DNA of 64,000 bases, taken from NCBI RefSeq assembly GCF_010669305.1, contig NZ_CP048649.1, positions 2,108,001 to 2,172,000 of the forward strand. The letters run 5' to 3'. Source of the DNA: Aminipila butyrica (GTDB taxonomy: Bacteria > Bacillota > Clostridia > Peptostreptococcales > Anaerovoracaceae). Numbering within the stretch: the first letter of the stretch is position 1; the number at the start of each line of letters is the position of its first letter. Position numbers and translations under genes: made by a program. This document shows, piece by piece, positions 9,253 to 17,662 of the stretch. The notes below the pieces were generated by a model. It had not been told where the DNA came from. It searched no databases and saw only the letters and a program-made list of their open reading frames with translations.

Positions 9253-9305
9253 TCAAGTCTCCTTTCCACATGCACTTATTCTTTCTTCAAAAGAGTATAA
9301 ATGCG

Positions 9306-9335
9306 CAAAAAAAAATCTTCCAATATTGGAAGATT
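9306..9335 (-). terminator. Attenuator terminator in the pyr leader
   Basis: A perfect 22-base palindrome (9314-9335) is followed on the minus strand by a run of eight or nine U (9315-9307). It lies about 55 bases upstream of pyrB and downstream of a good promoter, so transcripts must read through it to reach the operon. The leader-peptide stop codon is in the first bases of the hairpin. Confidence 0.85.
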
Positions 9336-9501
9336 AAATAATACAATCATCAGAGGATGATGGTGTCTCTAATTGAACAGATTTTCCAGACAATGGCAAC
9401 AAACAAATCAATTCAAAAACCGAAGGATACTCCGCCTCATTTTCTGCCGGGAGGGCAAAAACCTCGTTTTCTTTCACGTACCTCTCATAAGACATCAGCA
9501 T
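9334..9501 (-). CDS. Candidate pyr operon leader peptide (55 aa)
   Basis: An ATG at 9501, preceded by AAGGAGCGATACAT, opens a 55-codon frame (MLMSYERYVKENE...SDDCII) ending at TAA 9336-9334, the first bases of the terminator stem. A ribosome finishing this frame would cover the hairpin and allow read-through. Upstream in the RNA is a small CGGAG/CUUCG hairpin (9421-9434), followed by a U-rich stretch (about 9419-9392) where low UTP could stall polymerase. The arrangement matches the E. coli pyrBI leader in principle, although the peptide itself resembles nothing I recognise. Its acidic, low-complexity composition fits a leader rather than an enzyme. Confidence 0.65.
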   Translation of the reverse strand: MLMSYERYVKENEVFALPAENEAEYPSVFELICLLPLSGKSVQLETPSSSDDCII

Positions 9502-9579
9502 ATGTATCGCTCCTTCCTAAACACCATTTTTCACCACCAAACGAGTTTTGTCTCGTTCTGTCGCGCCTAAATCTTTAGT

Positions 9580-9608
9580 ATAATACCATGCATACCGGCA
9601 GGTGTCAA
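9580..9608 (-). promoter_or_regulatory. Promoter of the pyr operon
   Basis: On the minus strand TTGACA (9608-9603) and TATTAT (9585-9580) are separated by 17 bases, a near-consensus sigma-A promoter. The start would be near 9573. The early leader contains a small hairpin AACGAG/CTCGTT (9540-9557) before the leader-peptide ribosome site. Confidence 0.85.
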
Positions 9609-9670
9609 TAGAAAAACCCATGGCAAAATGATGTATTTTATATTCATTTATTTCAGAGGTTTCAGAAAAT

Positions 9671-9699
9671 TTTATCCCAGCCCCCAAAGAGGCTGGGAT
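9671..9699 (-). terminator. Terminator after the LysA-like gene
   Basis: 9-bp stem ATCCCAGCC (9674-9682) with GGCTGGGAT (9691-9699), 8-base loop, then AAAATTTT on the minus strand. The tail is only weakly U-rich. Confidence 0.65.
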
Positions 9700-9704
9700 T
9701 CATC

Positions 9705-11039
9705 TCATATGACACAGAGATTCAGTGGTTCCCGAAAGGGCTCTTCCCCCTCTAGCAAATCCTCATACCTCTGAGGCCGTTTAATCTCTTTCACCGTATC
9801 GTTCTTTTTGATCATGACCACTCCTGGCCGCGGCCTGCCATTGAAGGAAGGCAGACAGGAGTTATTATAGGCGCCCGCATCCATAAAAGCTACCAAATCT
9901 CCCGCTGTCATACTGTTAGGCAGCCAGGCACCCCCGGAGGTTTCAGCCGCCAAGCCGCTGATTCGGTACGGCATGCCATGCTTTTCAGTGATTTTATTAG
10001 CACACAGCAGCTGACCGTGTTCCAGCCTCTTCTTCTGCGGTCGTCCGCTCCCCATGCCTTCAAAGCCTTCATCCAGAACCAGCCAGTTTTCGTTGAGATT
10101 TTTCCGATACTTCTCATTGACCACACTGGTGAGTAAAATACCCGCAGAAGCGGCAATCTTTTTACCTGGCTCAATAATCAACTCCACTCCCTGAAAGAAA
10201 TCTTGCAGAGGGTCTCCCGCCCACGTCTTTACTTTTTCCATGCTCAGTTCCTCTGCCACCTTACAGGCAATTTCTTCTAAATCTTCTGGTGACATGCCGC
10301 CTCCCAAGTTCAGCGTACGAGGAATGAAGCCGGTGAGCTGATACATCTTCACCGCCGTTTCCAGCATAGCAGCAAAGGCTCCACGAGCATCCTCTGGCTT
10401 ATCCAGTCCCTTTTGCAGCTGTAAGTGGTAGCCCCGCAGCCGGATATGCTGCTTGTTCTTCTGAGACATGCGGATAGCAGTCCTCAACTGTTCAAAAGTA
10501 ATGCCAAATTCACTTTCTGGGATGTTCTCCCCTCGTGAATCCTGACCATAATAAGAAGAATCCGGCGCTACCATCAGGGCGATATTAACCGGCATATCCA
10601 ACTCTTGCGCAATCTCGGCAATCCTAGTCAGCTCATAGATAGAATCCACATTAATAGCCTTCACACAGCTGCGGATGGCCAGCTCCAGCTCTGTTGCCGT
10701 CTTGCAGGCACCCGTAAAAATAATTTGCCGTCCTTCAAAACCAGCCTGTAGGCCTTTAAACAACTCTCCGCCCGAATTAACCTGCAAATTACAACCCGCA
10801 TCTCGAATGACCTGTAGATTCGCCAAGGTAGATTCGCATTGGGCTGCATAGTGAATGCTTGTTTTAGCATATGCGGTGCGAAAAGCTACGATGACTTCAT
10901 TTACGTTCTTGCGCAACTCTCGTTCAGAAAAGATGTACAGGGGCGACCCATAGACTTCAGATAGCTTTGTCAGATCCCTGCCGTCAAAATACAAGTGCTC
11001 GTCTTCTACTTTAAAGATCTTGTTTTCAAAAATGTTCAT
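9705..11039 (-). CDS. LysA/alanine-racemase-fold (fold III) protein lacking the PLP lysine
   Basis: 444 residues with the overall plan of diaminopimelate decarboxylase: a TIM barrel (about 35-300) and a beta domain. Conserved landmarks are NSGGELFKGLQAGF (88-101), the phosphate-loop LNLGGGMSP (244-251), EPGKKIAASAGILL (290-303) and the terminal GDLVAFMDAGAYN. The catalytic features are missing: where LysA has YAxKAN this protein has YAAQCES, so Gln67 replaces the Schiff-base lysine. The second His of GxHxHIGS is Gln206. The CESGD motif reads AAETSGG, without the cysteine. No frameshift is seen, so the gene appears intact but non-canonical. It is the only gene behind a cobalamin riboswitch. 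A function linked to corrinoids is inferred from that control only. GGGAGG precedes ATG 11039. Confidence 0.75.
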   Translation of the reverse strand: MNIFENKIFKVEDEHLYFDGRDLTKLSEVYGSPLYIFSERELRKNVNEVIVAFRTAYAKTSIHYAAQCESTLANLQVIRDAGCNLQVNSGGELFKGLQAGFEGRQIIFTGACKTATELELAIRSCVKAINVDSIYELTRIAEIAQELDMPVNIALMVAPDSSYYGQDSRGENIPESEFGITFEQLRTAIRMSQKNKQHIRLRGYHLQLQKGLDKPEDARGAFAAMLETAVKMYQLTGFIPRTLNLGGGMSPEDLEEIACKVAEELSMEKVKTWAGDPLQDFFQGVELIIEPGKKIAASAGILLTSVVNEKYRKNLNENWLVLDEGFEGMGSGRPQKKRLEHGQLLCANKITEKHGMPYRISGLAAETSGGAWLPNSMTAGDLVAFMDAGAYNNSCLPSFNGRPRPGVVMIKKNDTVKEIKRPQRYEDLLEGEEPFREPLNLCVI

Positions 11040-11083
11040 GTGCGACCTCCCGATCCGTTGTATAAATAGCCCCGCCTTATAAA

Positions 11084-11370
11084 CAAAAAAACTGCGACAA
11101 AAAATCGCAGTCCGTTTTACTGTTTTTCCTTATTGTCTGCCGACAGTCCATGTTACCCGTGGATCGGCGTGCTTCTCATGCAGGTCTCCTGACTCGTGTA
11201 TCCTCATTTCTTCTCGCCTTCCCAAGCTAACGCTCAGTGGCTATCACCCTCTTTTCAAGGGTAAATCTTAGAAGAAACTCCTCACTCACAGTGGCGGGTC
11301 CATTCTGGAATTTCACCAGATTCCCTCTTAGTCAGATATTGCCTTTGGGCAATACTGAAACATGGAAGTG
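11084..11370 (-). promoter_or_regulatory. Cobalamin riboswitch 1, with terminator, upstream of the LysA-like gene
   Basis: On the minus strand the conserved core reads in order GAGGGAATCTGGTGAAATTCC, GGACCCGCCACTGTGA, GCCACTG, GGGAAGG and the B12 box GTCAGGAGACCTGC. A closing stem pairs 11361-11368 with 11172-11180. The expression platform is an intrinsic terminator: ACTGCGA (11111-11105) with TCGCAGT (11097-11091) and seven U (11090-11084). It is expected to stop transcription when cobalamin is bound. Confidence 0.93.
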
Positions 11371-11389
11371 ATATAAATTTACTTCATTC

Positions 11390-11418
11390 ATCATATCACA
11401 CACGCCAGTTCCTTTCAA
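11390..11418 (-). promoter_or_regulatory. Promoter of riboswitch unit 1
   Basis: Minus-strand TTGAAA (11418-11413) and TATGAT (11395-11390), 17-base spacing. This makes the LysA-like gene transcriptionally independent of the ECF transporter operon that ends at 11464; I see no clear terminator between the two. Confidence 0.75.
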
Positions 11419-11463
11419 GGTATATTTTCAAATAAATCCTGCTCATACGACTTATAACAAGAT

Positions 11464-14124
11464 TCACTGGTCCATCAAACCGTATTTTACTTTAATGCGG
11501 TCCAGCTTTTCCAGCATAGACTGGGACATGAACCACAGGAAGATGACCGTAGCCGCTGCGTGGACTAAATCAAAGGGAAGTCCCAGAACATAGGCTGCGA
11601 CGAACATTGGCCAGGTGGGATTGGCGTTGTAGGTCAGCACCGTGGCAGGATTCATCAGGCCGCCATAAATCACTAACACGGCTAGGCCGCCAAATACGCA
11701 CAGCGGTAAGCGGCCTCTGAGCAGCAGGCCTTTGCGGAACAATATCCCCGCTAAAAATCCGATCACCCCCATAGCAAACATCTGCCATGGCGTCCAAGGC
11801 CCTTGTCCATACAACATATTGGAGGTTAACATGGTGATAGCACCTACCAAAAACCCAGCCTCCCCGCCGAAAGCTACGCCGGCGATGATTACCATGGCTG
11901 CCACTGGTTTAAACTGAGGCAACATGAAAAAAGCAGCTCTTCCGGCCACCCCCAAGGCACACAGCACTGCCAGAATGATTAACTCTCGGGCCTGAGGCTT
12001 GCGCCCCTCAAAAGCCAAGACAAAAGGCAGCATAGTTTCAAGGATGATCAATAAGGAAATAAAGTAATATTTCCGATCACCAAAGTAGAATACCCCCACG
12101 TAAAGGGTCAGGGGAATGGCCAGCAGAATCATCACTGCTGCGGCTACTGTCCGCTTGGACAACCTGCGCTTCTCTTTCTGAATCTGGATGACCTCTATCG
12201 GTTGTTGGCTCCGCTGGGAAATGGCCAGCGCTAATACCACCAGAGAGGCGATAAAATAGATACTCTGTTCCAAGGGCTCCAGCTGGATTATCTGGGATCC
12301 TTGCAGCGCTACATAGGCCAGAGTCAAAGCGCAAATTCCCGCTGCTCCCGCTAAAATCCGCCGCCATAGAGGCAGCTTGTGACTTTTTGGGGCTTGGTTT
12401 GCCTTCTCTACCACCTTATCCGGCCTATACAAATCCTCTGCTGGCAATTGTGGTCCAGGGGGCACCTTTCCACCGCAGGCAAGGATGACATCCTCAGCGG
12501 CCACCGCCTCCGGCAGCAATTGACGGGCCATACGGTTTGCTGCGGTGGTGTAAAAACTATTTCCAGAAAAGAAAGCCCGCGGCGTATCCTCGGTAACAAT
12601 ATTTCCATCAAAAAACATCGCGCAGCGATGGGCATATTTAGCACAGAATTCGATGTCGTGGCTAACCATGACCAGGGAAACACCCTGGCGAAGCAGCCGC
12701 TGCAAAATCTCGGCGAAAAGTTCCTTAAACTCGGCATCCAGCCCCTTAGTCGGTTCATCCAGCAGCAGAATCTGCGGTTCTAAAAGCAGAACCTTGGCTA
12801 AAGCTGCTCGCTGTTGTTCTCCCCCTGACAAGTCATAAGGATGTCGGGTGCGAAGCTGTTCCAGCCGACAGAGCTTCAACACCCGTTCCAGCTTTTCCCC
12901 CTGCTGTTCCTTGGACAGCTTCCGTTCCTTGAGCACTTCCAGCAAATCTGCTTCCACCGTTTTCTTGACAAAAAGAGCCTGTGGATTTTGTGGCAGGGAG
13001 CCAATCTGAGCCAGAACCCCTCTCAAATTCCCTGTCACATCTTTCCCTTGAACTAAAATCTTTCCCCGGTATGGTCGATTAATCCCCGCAATCAGAGACA
13101 AGGTCGTCGTCTTTCCGGTACCATTCCCTCCTAGTACTGCCAGAAATTCTCCCGGCCTCACCTGCAAAGACAGCCCTTTAATCACATCGGGCAGATCCTT
13201 TTCATATTTAAACCATAGGTCCTTTAGCTCCAGCACTGGCATCTCTTTCAACTCTGGTTTAAGCTCTGCTGGTATTGCAGCCAGTTCCCGCTCCTTTGCT
13301 ATTTCCTCCAGCCACAATCGGCCCTCTCTTACTGTTACTGGACACTGCAGTTTATTGGGCACGGCGGCAAATATCCGCAGGGGAGTAGGCATGGCCATAA
13401 ACATGCTGTGGCCGTGCTCCTGAAGAGCCGTCCCCACCTGATGTGGCTCCCCTTGATAAATCAGCTTGCCTCGATCCATGACCAAAACTCGATTGCTGAG
13501 CGGGAATACTTCCTCCAGCCGATGCTCCGTTATGATAACGGTAGTCCCCAACTCTCGGTTAATCTTCCCCACAGTAGCCAAAAAGTCTGCCGCCGCAATG
13601 GGGTCCAGCTGGCTGGTCGGTTCATCGAGAATCAACACTAAAGGCTGCATGGCCATGATAGAGGCGAGGTTTAAAAGTTGTTTCTGTCCGCCGGAAAGTT
13701 CCTTTACCGACTTATAAAACCAGGTCTGAATGCCAAAGAAACTGGACATCTCCGCCACCCGCCCTCGAATGGTGGCCGTATCATAGCCCAGGCTCTCCAG
13801 TCCAAAGGCCAGCTCATGCCATACCTTGTCTGTTACCAGTTGATTATCGGGGTTCTGCTGCACAAAACCGATACGGGCACTCTGATCCCGCAGCGATACT
13901 TCTTGCAGTGGCTTACCCTCAAAAAAAATATCCCCCAGCCTAGCCCCATGAGGAGCGATTACCGTTTTTAACTGACGCAAAAGCGTAGATTTCCCGCAGC
14001 CGGAGGGTCCGCACAAGGCAATAAATTCTCCCGGCTCTACGGAAAAACTTACATCCGTCAAGGTCTTTTCTGTCTGCTCTGGATAAGCAAAGTTTAGATT
14101 TCTAATGTCAAAGCACCGATTCAA
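11464..14124 (-). CDS. Fused ECF transporter EcfA-EcfA-S, probably for cobalamin/corrinoids
   Basis: 886 residues combining three normally separate subunits. The first ATPase (1-270) has Walker A GPSGCGKST, signature LSGGQ and DEPTSQLD. The second (about 295-530) has GGNGTGKTTT, LSGGEQQR and DEPTKGLD. A hydrophobic region follows: two segments at about 600-650, then an S-component-like membrane domain (about 670-870) with FGGEAGFLVGAITMLTSN and GPWTPWQMFAMGVIGFLAG, resembling CbrT/CblT-type S components. Together with EcfT it would import a vitamin using ATP. Position downstream of a cobalamin riboswitch points to corrinoids. The start is TTG 14124, 9 bases after GGAGG, overlapping ecfT by 17 bases. 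Confidence 0.85.
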   Translation of the reverse strand: MNRCFDIRNLNFAYPEQTEKTLTDVSFSVEPGEFIALCGPSGCGKSTLLRQLKTVIAPHGARLGDIFFEGKPLQEVSLRDQSARIGFVQQNPDNQLVTDKVWHELAFGLESLGYDTATIRGRVAEMSSFFGIQTWFYKSVKELSGGQKQLLNLASIMAMQPLVLILDEPTSQLDPIAAADFLATVGKINRELGTTVIITEHRLEEVFPLSNRVLVMDRGKLIYQGEPHQVGTALQEHGHSMFMAMPTPLRIFAAVPNKLQCPVTVREGRLWLEEIAKERELAAIPAELKPELKEMPVLELKDLWFKYEKDLPDVIKGLSLQVRPGEFLAVLGGNGTGKTTTLSLIAGINRPYRGKILVQGKDVTGNLRGVLAQIGSLPQNPQALFVKKTVEADLLEVLKERKLSKEQQGEKLERVLKLCRLEQLRTRHPYDLSGGEQQRAALAKVLLLEPQILLLDEPTKGLDAEFKELFAEILQRLLRQGVSLVMVSHDIEFCAKYAHRCAMFFDGNIVTEDTPRAFFSGNSFYTTAANRMARQLLPEAVAAEDVILACGGKVPPGPQLPAEDLYRPDKVVEKANQAPKSHKLPLWRRILAGAAGICALTLAYVALQGSQIIQLEPLEQSIYFIASLVVLALAISQRSQQPIEVIQIQKEKRRLSKRTVAAAVMILLAIPLTLYVGVFYFGDRKYYFISLLIILETMLPFVLAFEGRKPQARELIILAVLCALGVAGRAAFFMLPQFKPVAAMVIIAGVAFGGEAGFLVGAITMLTSNMLYGQGPWTPWQMFAMGVIGFLAGILFRKGLLLRGRLPLCVFGGLAVLVIYGGLMNPATVLTYNANPTWPMFVAAYVLGLPFDLVHAAATVIFLWFMSQSMLEKLDRIKVKYGLMDQ

Positions 14125-15049
14125 TCTGCGATTCCTCCTTTCTCATGCTGTTGCCTGTCTCTAGTGCCCTCCACCGGGCATCTGCAGCCACGTTCAGGAT
14201 CACAGGCATCAGGCAGAGTGCGGCATAACAGATAAAAAGACTAAAGGGGTAGAGACCTGGGCTCACCCCTTTTATTGTGGGAAAATATCGAAAGTAGAGA
14301 CCGCCGGCAAAGGCACCTGCGATAATATACAGTCCACAGACTGTGAGAAATAACAGCGCTATGCCATCCCGCCTGTCCATAGAATAAATGGAAAAAGCGG
14401 TTCGCCCCTCCAAACCATACCCCCTGCTCTTCATAGAATCTGCCGTCTCAATGGCATTTTCCAAAGACCAGGTTACCATAACAGAAAGGATGGTCAGCCC
14501 TTTTCTGGCCCGCTGAAGGACTCCTCCGCTGGAAATGTCTCGGCCAATGCACCGCTGCGCGTTGGACACCACCTGAAGCTGTGTCTTAAACCGAGGCACA
14601 AAGCGCAGCACCATGGATAAAATAAGGGATAAGGCCGGGATTACCCGGCCGAACAGATAGACAAATTTATCGGAGGTCATAACTGCGTTGTAGCAGGAAA
14701 ACCAGGAAATCACCCCAATGAGCATGGTGGCTGCCACCATGCCATAGACCATGGATTCCAGGGTCAAGGGATTTCCGCTCGGCAAATATGTAAGAATCGT
14801 TCCTCCCTCGTGGTTAAAGGCCGGATTCATCAGAACCGTGATTACAAAGACCGGCAGCATGAACAGCAAGCTAAAGCGCACCGCCTTTTTCCCGTTTAAA
14901 TAGATAGCATACGTCAAGGCACAAATTAACGATATACCCAGACACACGGGATGGACAAATATCATGGAGAAGGCTAGCACTAAACCGAAATAGACAAAAT
15001 TAACCAGAGGATGATAACTTGAAAAGGTGTCTCTGTTTATCATCTGCAT
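14108..15049 (-). CDS. ecfT: ECF transporter transmembrane coupling protein EcfT
   Basis: About 311-313 residues with several membrane helices in the N-terminal 150 residues and a soluble coupling region containing MVLRFVPRFKTQLQ, AQRCIGRD and the ADSMKSRGYGLEGRT motif typical of EcfT coupling helices (the Ala-Arg-Gly type). It links the ATPases to the S component. The ATG at 15049 overlaps the previous stop (TGATG); ATG 15043 is better spaced from GGAGG and equally possible. It overlaps the fused ATPase gene at its 3' end. Confidence 0.9.
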   Translation of the reverse strand: MQMINRDTFSSYHPLVNFVYFGLVLAFSMIFVHPVCLGISLICALTYAIYLNGKKAVRFSLLFMLPVFVITVLMNPAFNHEGGTILTYLPSGNPLTLESMVYGMVAATMLIGVISWFSCYNAVMTSDKFVYLFGRVIPALSLILSMVLRFVPRFKTQLQVVSNAQRCIGRDISSGGVLQRARKGLTILSVMVTWSLENAIETADSMKSRGYGLEGRTAFSIYSMDRRDGIALLFLTVCGLYIIAGAFAGGLYFRYFPTIKGVSPGLYPFSLFICYAALCLMPVILNVAADARWRALETGNSMRKEESQIESVL

Positions 15050-15936
15050 CAGCCTCCCGTGGAATAATAGCCGCCCACATCCCGACCTAAGTCACAGGTG
15101 TAAACCCATTCGATTACATCTCCCTGTTTCAGCTGATAACGGCTGCATCCATAATTGGGAAACCAGTCGTTGACTTTGTACATCCAGCCAGACAGTTCCC
15201 CGCAATCGAACTCATAGAGATTGTTTATGCCTTCAATATAGGCACTGTTATAGAGCGGCGTATTAACAAATTCCATATGAATTTTATTTTTTTTCATTTC
15301 TCGCTGGAGCACGTTGAAAACACTTTCCCCTTCGTAAAAGGTTACTGTAGCCGTAGCCAGAATAGCCCCGCTGGTAGGGACCAGCTCTACCTTCTCCGGA
15401 TCCAGCGCCGATATATTGTCTAAGATGGTATCACAGCGAACAGAAAGGGTACAGGTGAGTTTCTTATCTGAAATCACCGTATTTTGTGGCTCCACAGGCA
15501 CCGGTTTTCCCTCTGGCACTGGTTCAGTGAGATATTTGTCCTTTCCTGTTTCCGGATCTAAGCTCATCCCTTTAGACTGAGAGTAGTCCGAAGATCCTTT
15601 TTTGACTCCTGCGGAAGAGGCATCACTGCCCATGCTCTGGGCCAGAGCCACCTTCTGTGCAGCAGTCATCGTTCCCTTTTCTTGGCCGTCTGCACTGCTC
15701 TTGCCACTACCGTCTTTTGCCTCAGAATCTTTAGGGTTTTCGACCACAGCTCCCCCAGTGGCTGTCAGGAAATCTTCCTGAGAAGAGACCGCTGCCACCG
15801 CTGAGTCGGTCACCGAATTTGTTGCTGACAGGGGGGTACTATCCTTTACTGCATAGCCGCCCCCTGCCACATAGGTGATCACCAATGCCCCGCAGATAAC
15901 ACCTGCGGCGATCAGCTTACCCTTTGTGAGTTTCAT
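15049..15936 (-). CDS. Membrane-anchored DUF4430 (transcobalamin C-terminal-like) protein
   Basis: 295 residues. One N-terminal membrane helix (about 9-28) serves as anchor or uncleaved signal. A low-complexity Ser/Lys/Asp-rich linker (35-150) spans the wall. The C-terminal domain (about 160-295) has the DUF4430 features VFNVLQREMKKN, GWMYKVNDWFPNYGCSRYQL and GDVIEWVYT. DUF4430 is the domain related to the C-terminal beta domain of transcobalamin and intrinsic factor, which closes over the corrinoid. It lies between the toroid protein and the ECF genes under a cobalamin riboswitch, so a cell-surface corrinoid-binding role is likely. AGGAGG precedes ATG 15936. Confidence 0.85.
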   Translation of the reverse strand: MKLTKGKLIAAGVICGALVITYVAGGGYAVKDSTPLSATNSVTDSAVAAVSSQEDFLTATGGAVVENPKDSEAKDGSGKSSADGQEKGTMTAAQKVALAQSMGSDASSAGVKKGSSDYSQSKGMSLDPETGKDKYLTEPVPEGKPVPVEPQNTVISDKKLTCTLSVRCDTILDNISALDPEKVELVPTSGAILATATVTFYEGESVFNVLQREMKKNKIHMEFVNTPLYNSAYIEGINNLYEFDCGELSGWMYKVNDWFPNYGCSRYQLKQGDVIEWVYTCDLGRDVGGYYSTGG

Positions 15937-15948
15937 GACTGACCTCCT

Positions 15949-17631
15949 TTACATCAACTTTGCAGCGGTGAGCATCTGAAACAACATCTCAGCAACCTCA
16001 CAGCGCTTAATCGCGTTCTTTGGCAGAATATCCATCTTCTCCTGAGAGAGAATGCCCGCATCATAACAGAAAGCCATGCTGGATTTAGCCCATTCTGCTA
16101 CGGTAACGTAGTCTGTAAACTGCGCCAGCGTATCTTGCACAGTCGCTGCATCCATGTTCTTACTTATGCCTGCCAGCTTGGCTGCCCGCTCTACCATGAC
16201 AGCCGCTTCCTGCTTGGTAATAGTTCCGCTTGGTGAGAATGTGTCCTCAGAGGTACCCTTGACGATGCCATACTGGTAAGCAGTTCCCACATAAGGAGCA
16301 TACCATGAGGTGGAATCTACGTCAGAGAAATTATTGCCGCTCTTTGGCTCTAAACCCAGTGCTTTAACAACAATAGTAGAAAATTCAGCTCTGGTCATGG
16401 TGTCGTTAGGCATGAACTTATCATCTGTTTTGCCATTGATAATAGCTCTGGCACTGAGTGCTTCCATCGCCGACTGGTTCTTGTGGCCAGCTATATCCGA
16501 AAAGGTCTTGCCTGGCAGTGTTACGTTTTGCTTCTTCACGTCAGCCTGTTTATTCGCCAGGCCCTGTCCGGTGGTTTCTGCATTAGTCTCTCCGGTGGTA
16601 GAAGCCGGGGATGAAGCATCGCTCATGCGATAAAGGCTATTCTTCCCTTGCTGAGCTCGGCCTACAGCAACTAGACCGTAAAATCCCTGTTCTGCTGCCA
16701 TTTGGTTGCTGCCGCTGCCATCTGCTGTGTGCAGAAAACCCTTGCCCTTCTGATAGAACGTTAATAGATTATCTACAGCCGTGTGTCCATTTTTCACAAA
16801 TCGGCTGTCATCTTGGGCAATTCCTAATTCGCACAAAGCGACAACAACCTGTACACAGCTTTCGGAGTTCGCCGTGCCCCAGCTGGAAAACCCGCCATCA
16901 CTTCGCTGCATGGCAGACAGGCATTTCAGGGCCTCTTGGGTTACCTCCTTGACCTTAGGCTGATCCTGATACTTGGCTAAAGCCTGGAGCGCCATGCCCG
17001 TAATGTCTGGATCAGATCCTTCACTTTCGGCTGTAGCACCATCTGCGCCGCCGAAGAGTGAAAAGCCGCCGTCAGACAGCTGACGGGATAAAATCTCATC
17101 AATATACATCTGTCTGGTGGCCTGAGTAGCCGCCGCCTTGTTTTCCGGCATTGGATAATTTCCACTGTCCAAAGCGATTAAGGCCCAAATAGGGCCATTG
17201 ATGCCTTGCCAAATAGTCTTGTCGAAATCCCCCAGGGGAGTCAACAGATTGTAACCTCCTACGTTAGTGGGATCTGCCCCAATGGCAGAAAGAGCCACGG
17301 TCACTCGGGAATATTCGGTATACTTCTTGTCGTGGAGTACGCCCTTACAGGCTTTCACGTAGTCCACCACCCTGTTGTAATAGTCCTTGTAATATGTATC
17401 CGGCACATCATAGCCGCTTCTGGCCAATCCCAGCACAGCCCACTCTCCACCGATAGAACTCACCTGAGGCTCTTTCACTGTCTTATACATGTAGGCTGCC
17501 GTGTCATTCATTGCCGCCTGTACCGTCTGGGCATCTGCCGCAAAAACCGGTAGGCTGCCAAAAATCATGGCCACCGCCAAGATTAGGGTAATCAGCAGAC
17601 TTGTTCTTCTCATCTGTTGCTCTCTTTTCAT
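15949..17631 (-). CDS. SLH-anchored alpha/alpha-toroid (prenyltransferase-like repeat) surface protein, putative corrinoid binder
   Basis: 560 residues. Signal peptide (1-31, ending GSLPVFA). An alpha/alpha-toroid domain (about 35-330) contains repeats such as GGFSLFGG, GMALQALAKYQ and GGFSSWGTANSESCVQVVVAL, the repeat class shared by prenyltransferases, squalene cyclases and the N-terminal domain of intrinsic factor/transcobalamin. Three SLH repeats at the C-terminus (about 378-560; FSDIAGHKNQSAMEAL, FSDVDSTSWYAPYVGTAYQYG, FTDYVTVAEWAKSSMAFCYD) would bind the cell wall. First gene after cobalamin riboswitch 2. With the adjacent DUF4430 protein it supplies both halves of a transcobalamin-like receptor. 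Confidence 0.87.
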   Translation of the reverse strand: MKREQQMRRTSLLITLILAVAMIFGSLPVFAADAQTVQAAMNDTAAYMYKTVKEPQVSSIGGEWAVLGLARSGYDVPDTYYKDYYNRVVDYVKACKGVLHDKKYTEYSRVTVALSAIGADPTNVGGYNLLTPLGDFDKTIWQGINGPIWALIALDSGNYPMPENKAAATQATRQMYIDEILSRQLSDGGFSLFGGADGATAESEGSDPDITGMALQALAKYQDQPKVKEVTQEALKCLSAMQRSDGGFSSWGTANSESCVQVVVALCELGIAQDDSRFVKNGHTAVDNLLTFYQKGKGFLHTADGSGSNQMAAEQGFYGLVAVGRAQQGKNSLYRMSDASSPASTTGETNAETTGQGLANKQADVKKQNVTLPGKTFSDIAGHKNQSAMEALSARAIINGKTDDKFMPNDTMTRAEFSTIVVKALGLEPKSGNNFSDVDSTSWYAPYVGTAYQYGIVKGTSEDTFSPSGTITKQEAAVMVERAAKLAGISKNMDAATVQDTLAQFTDYVTVAEWAKSSMAFCYDAGILSQEKMDILPKNAIKRCEVAEMLFQMLTAAKLM

Positions 17632-17662
17632 TCTTTTTTCTCCTTCCTTTTCTCATGCACAC

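Noticed and set aside
9705..11039. Calling the LysA-like gene a functional diaminopimelate decarboxylase or a pseudogene
   Set aside because: The PLP lysine and active-site Cys are absent, so lysA is not justified; yet the frame, ribosome site, riboswitch and terminator are intact, so it is not a decayed gene.
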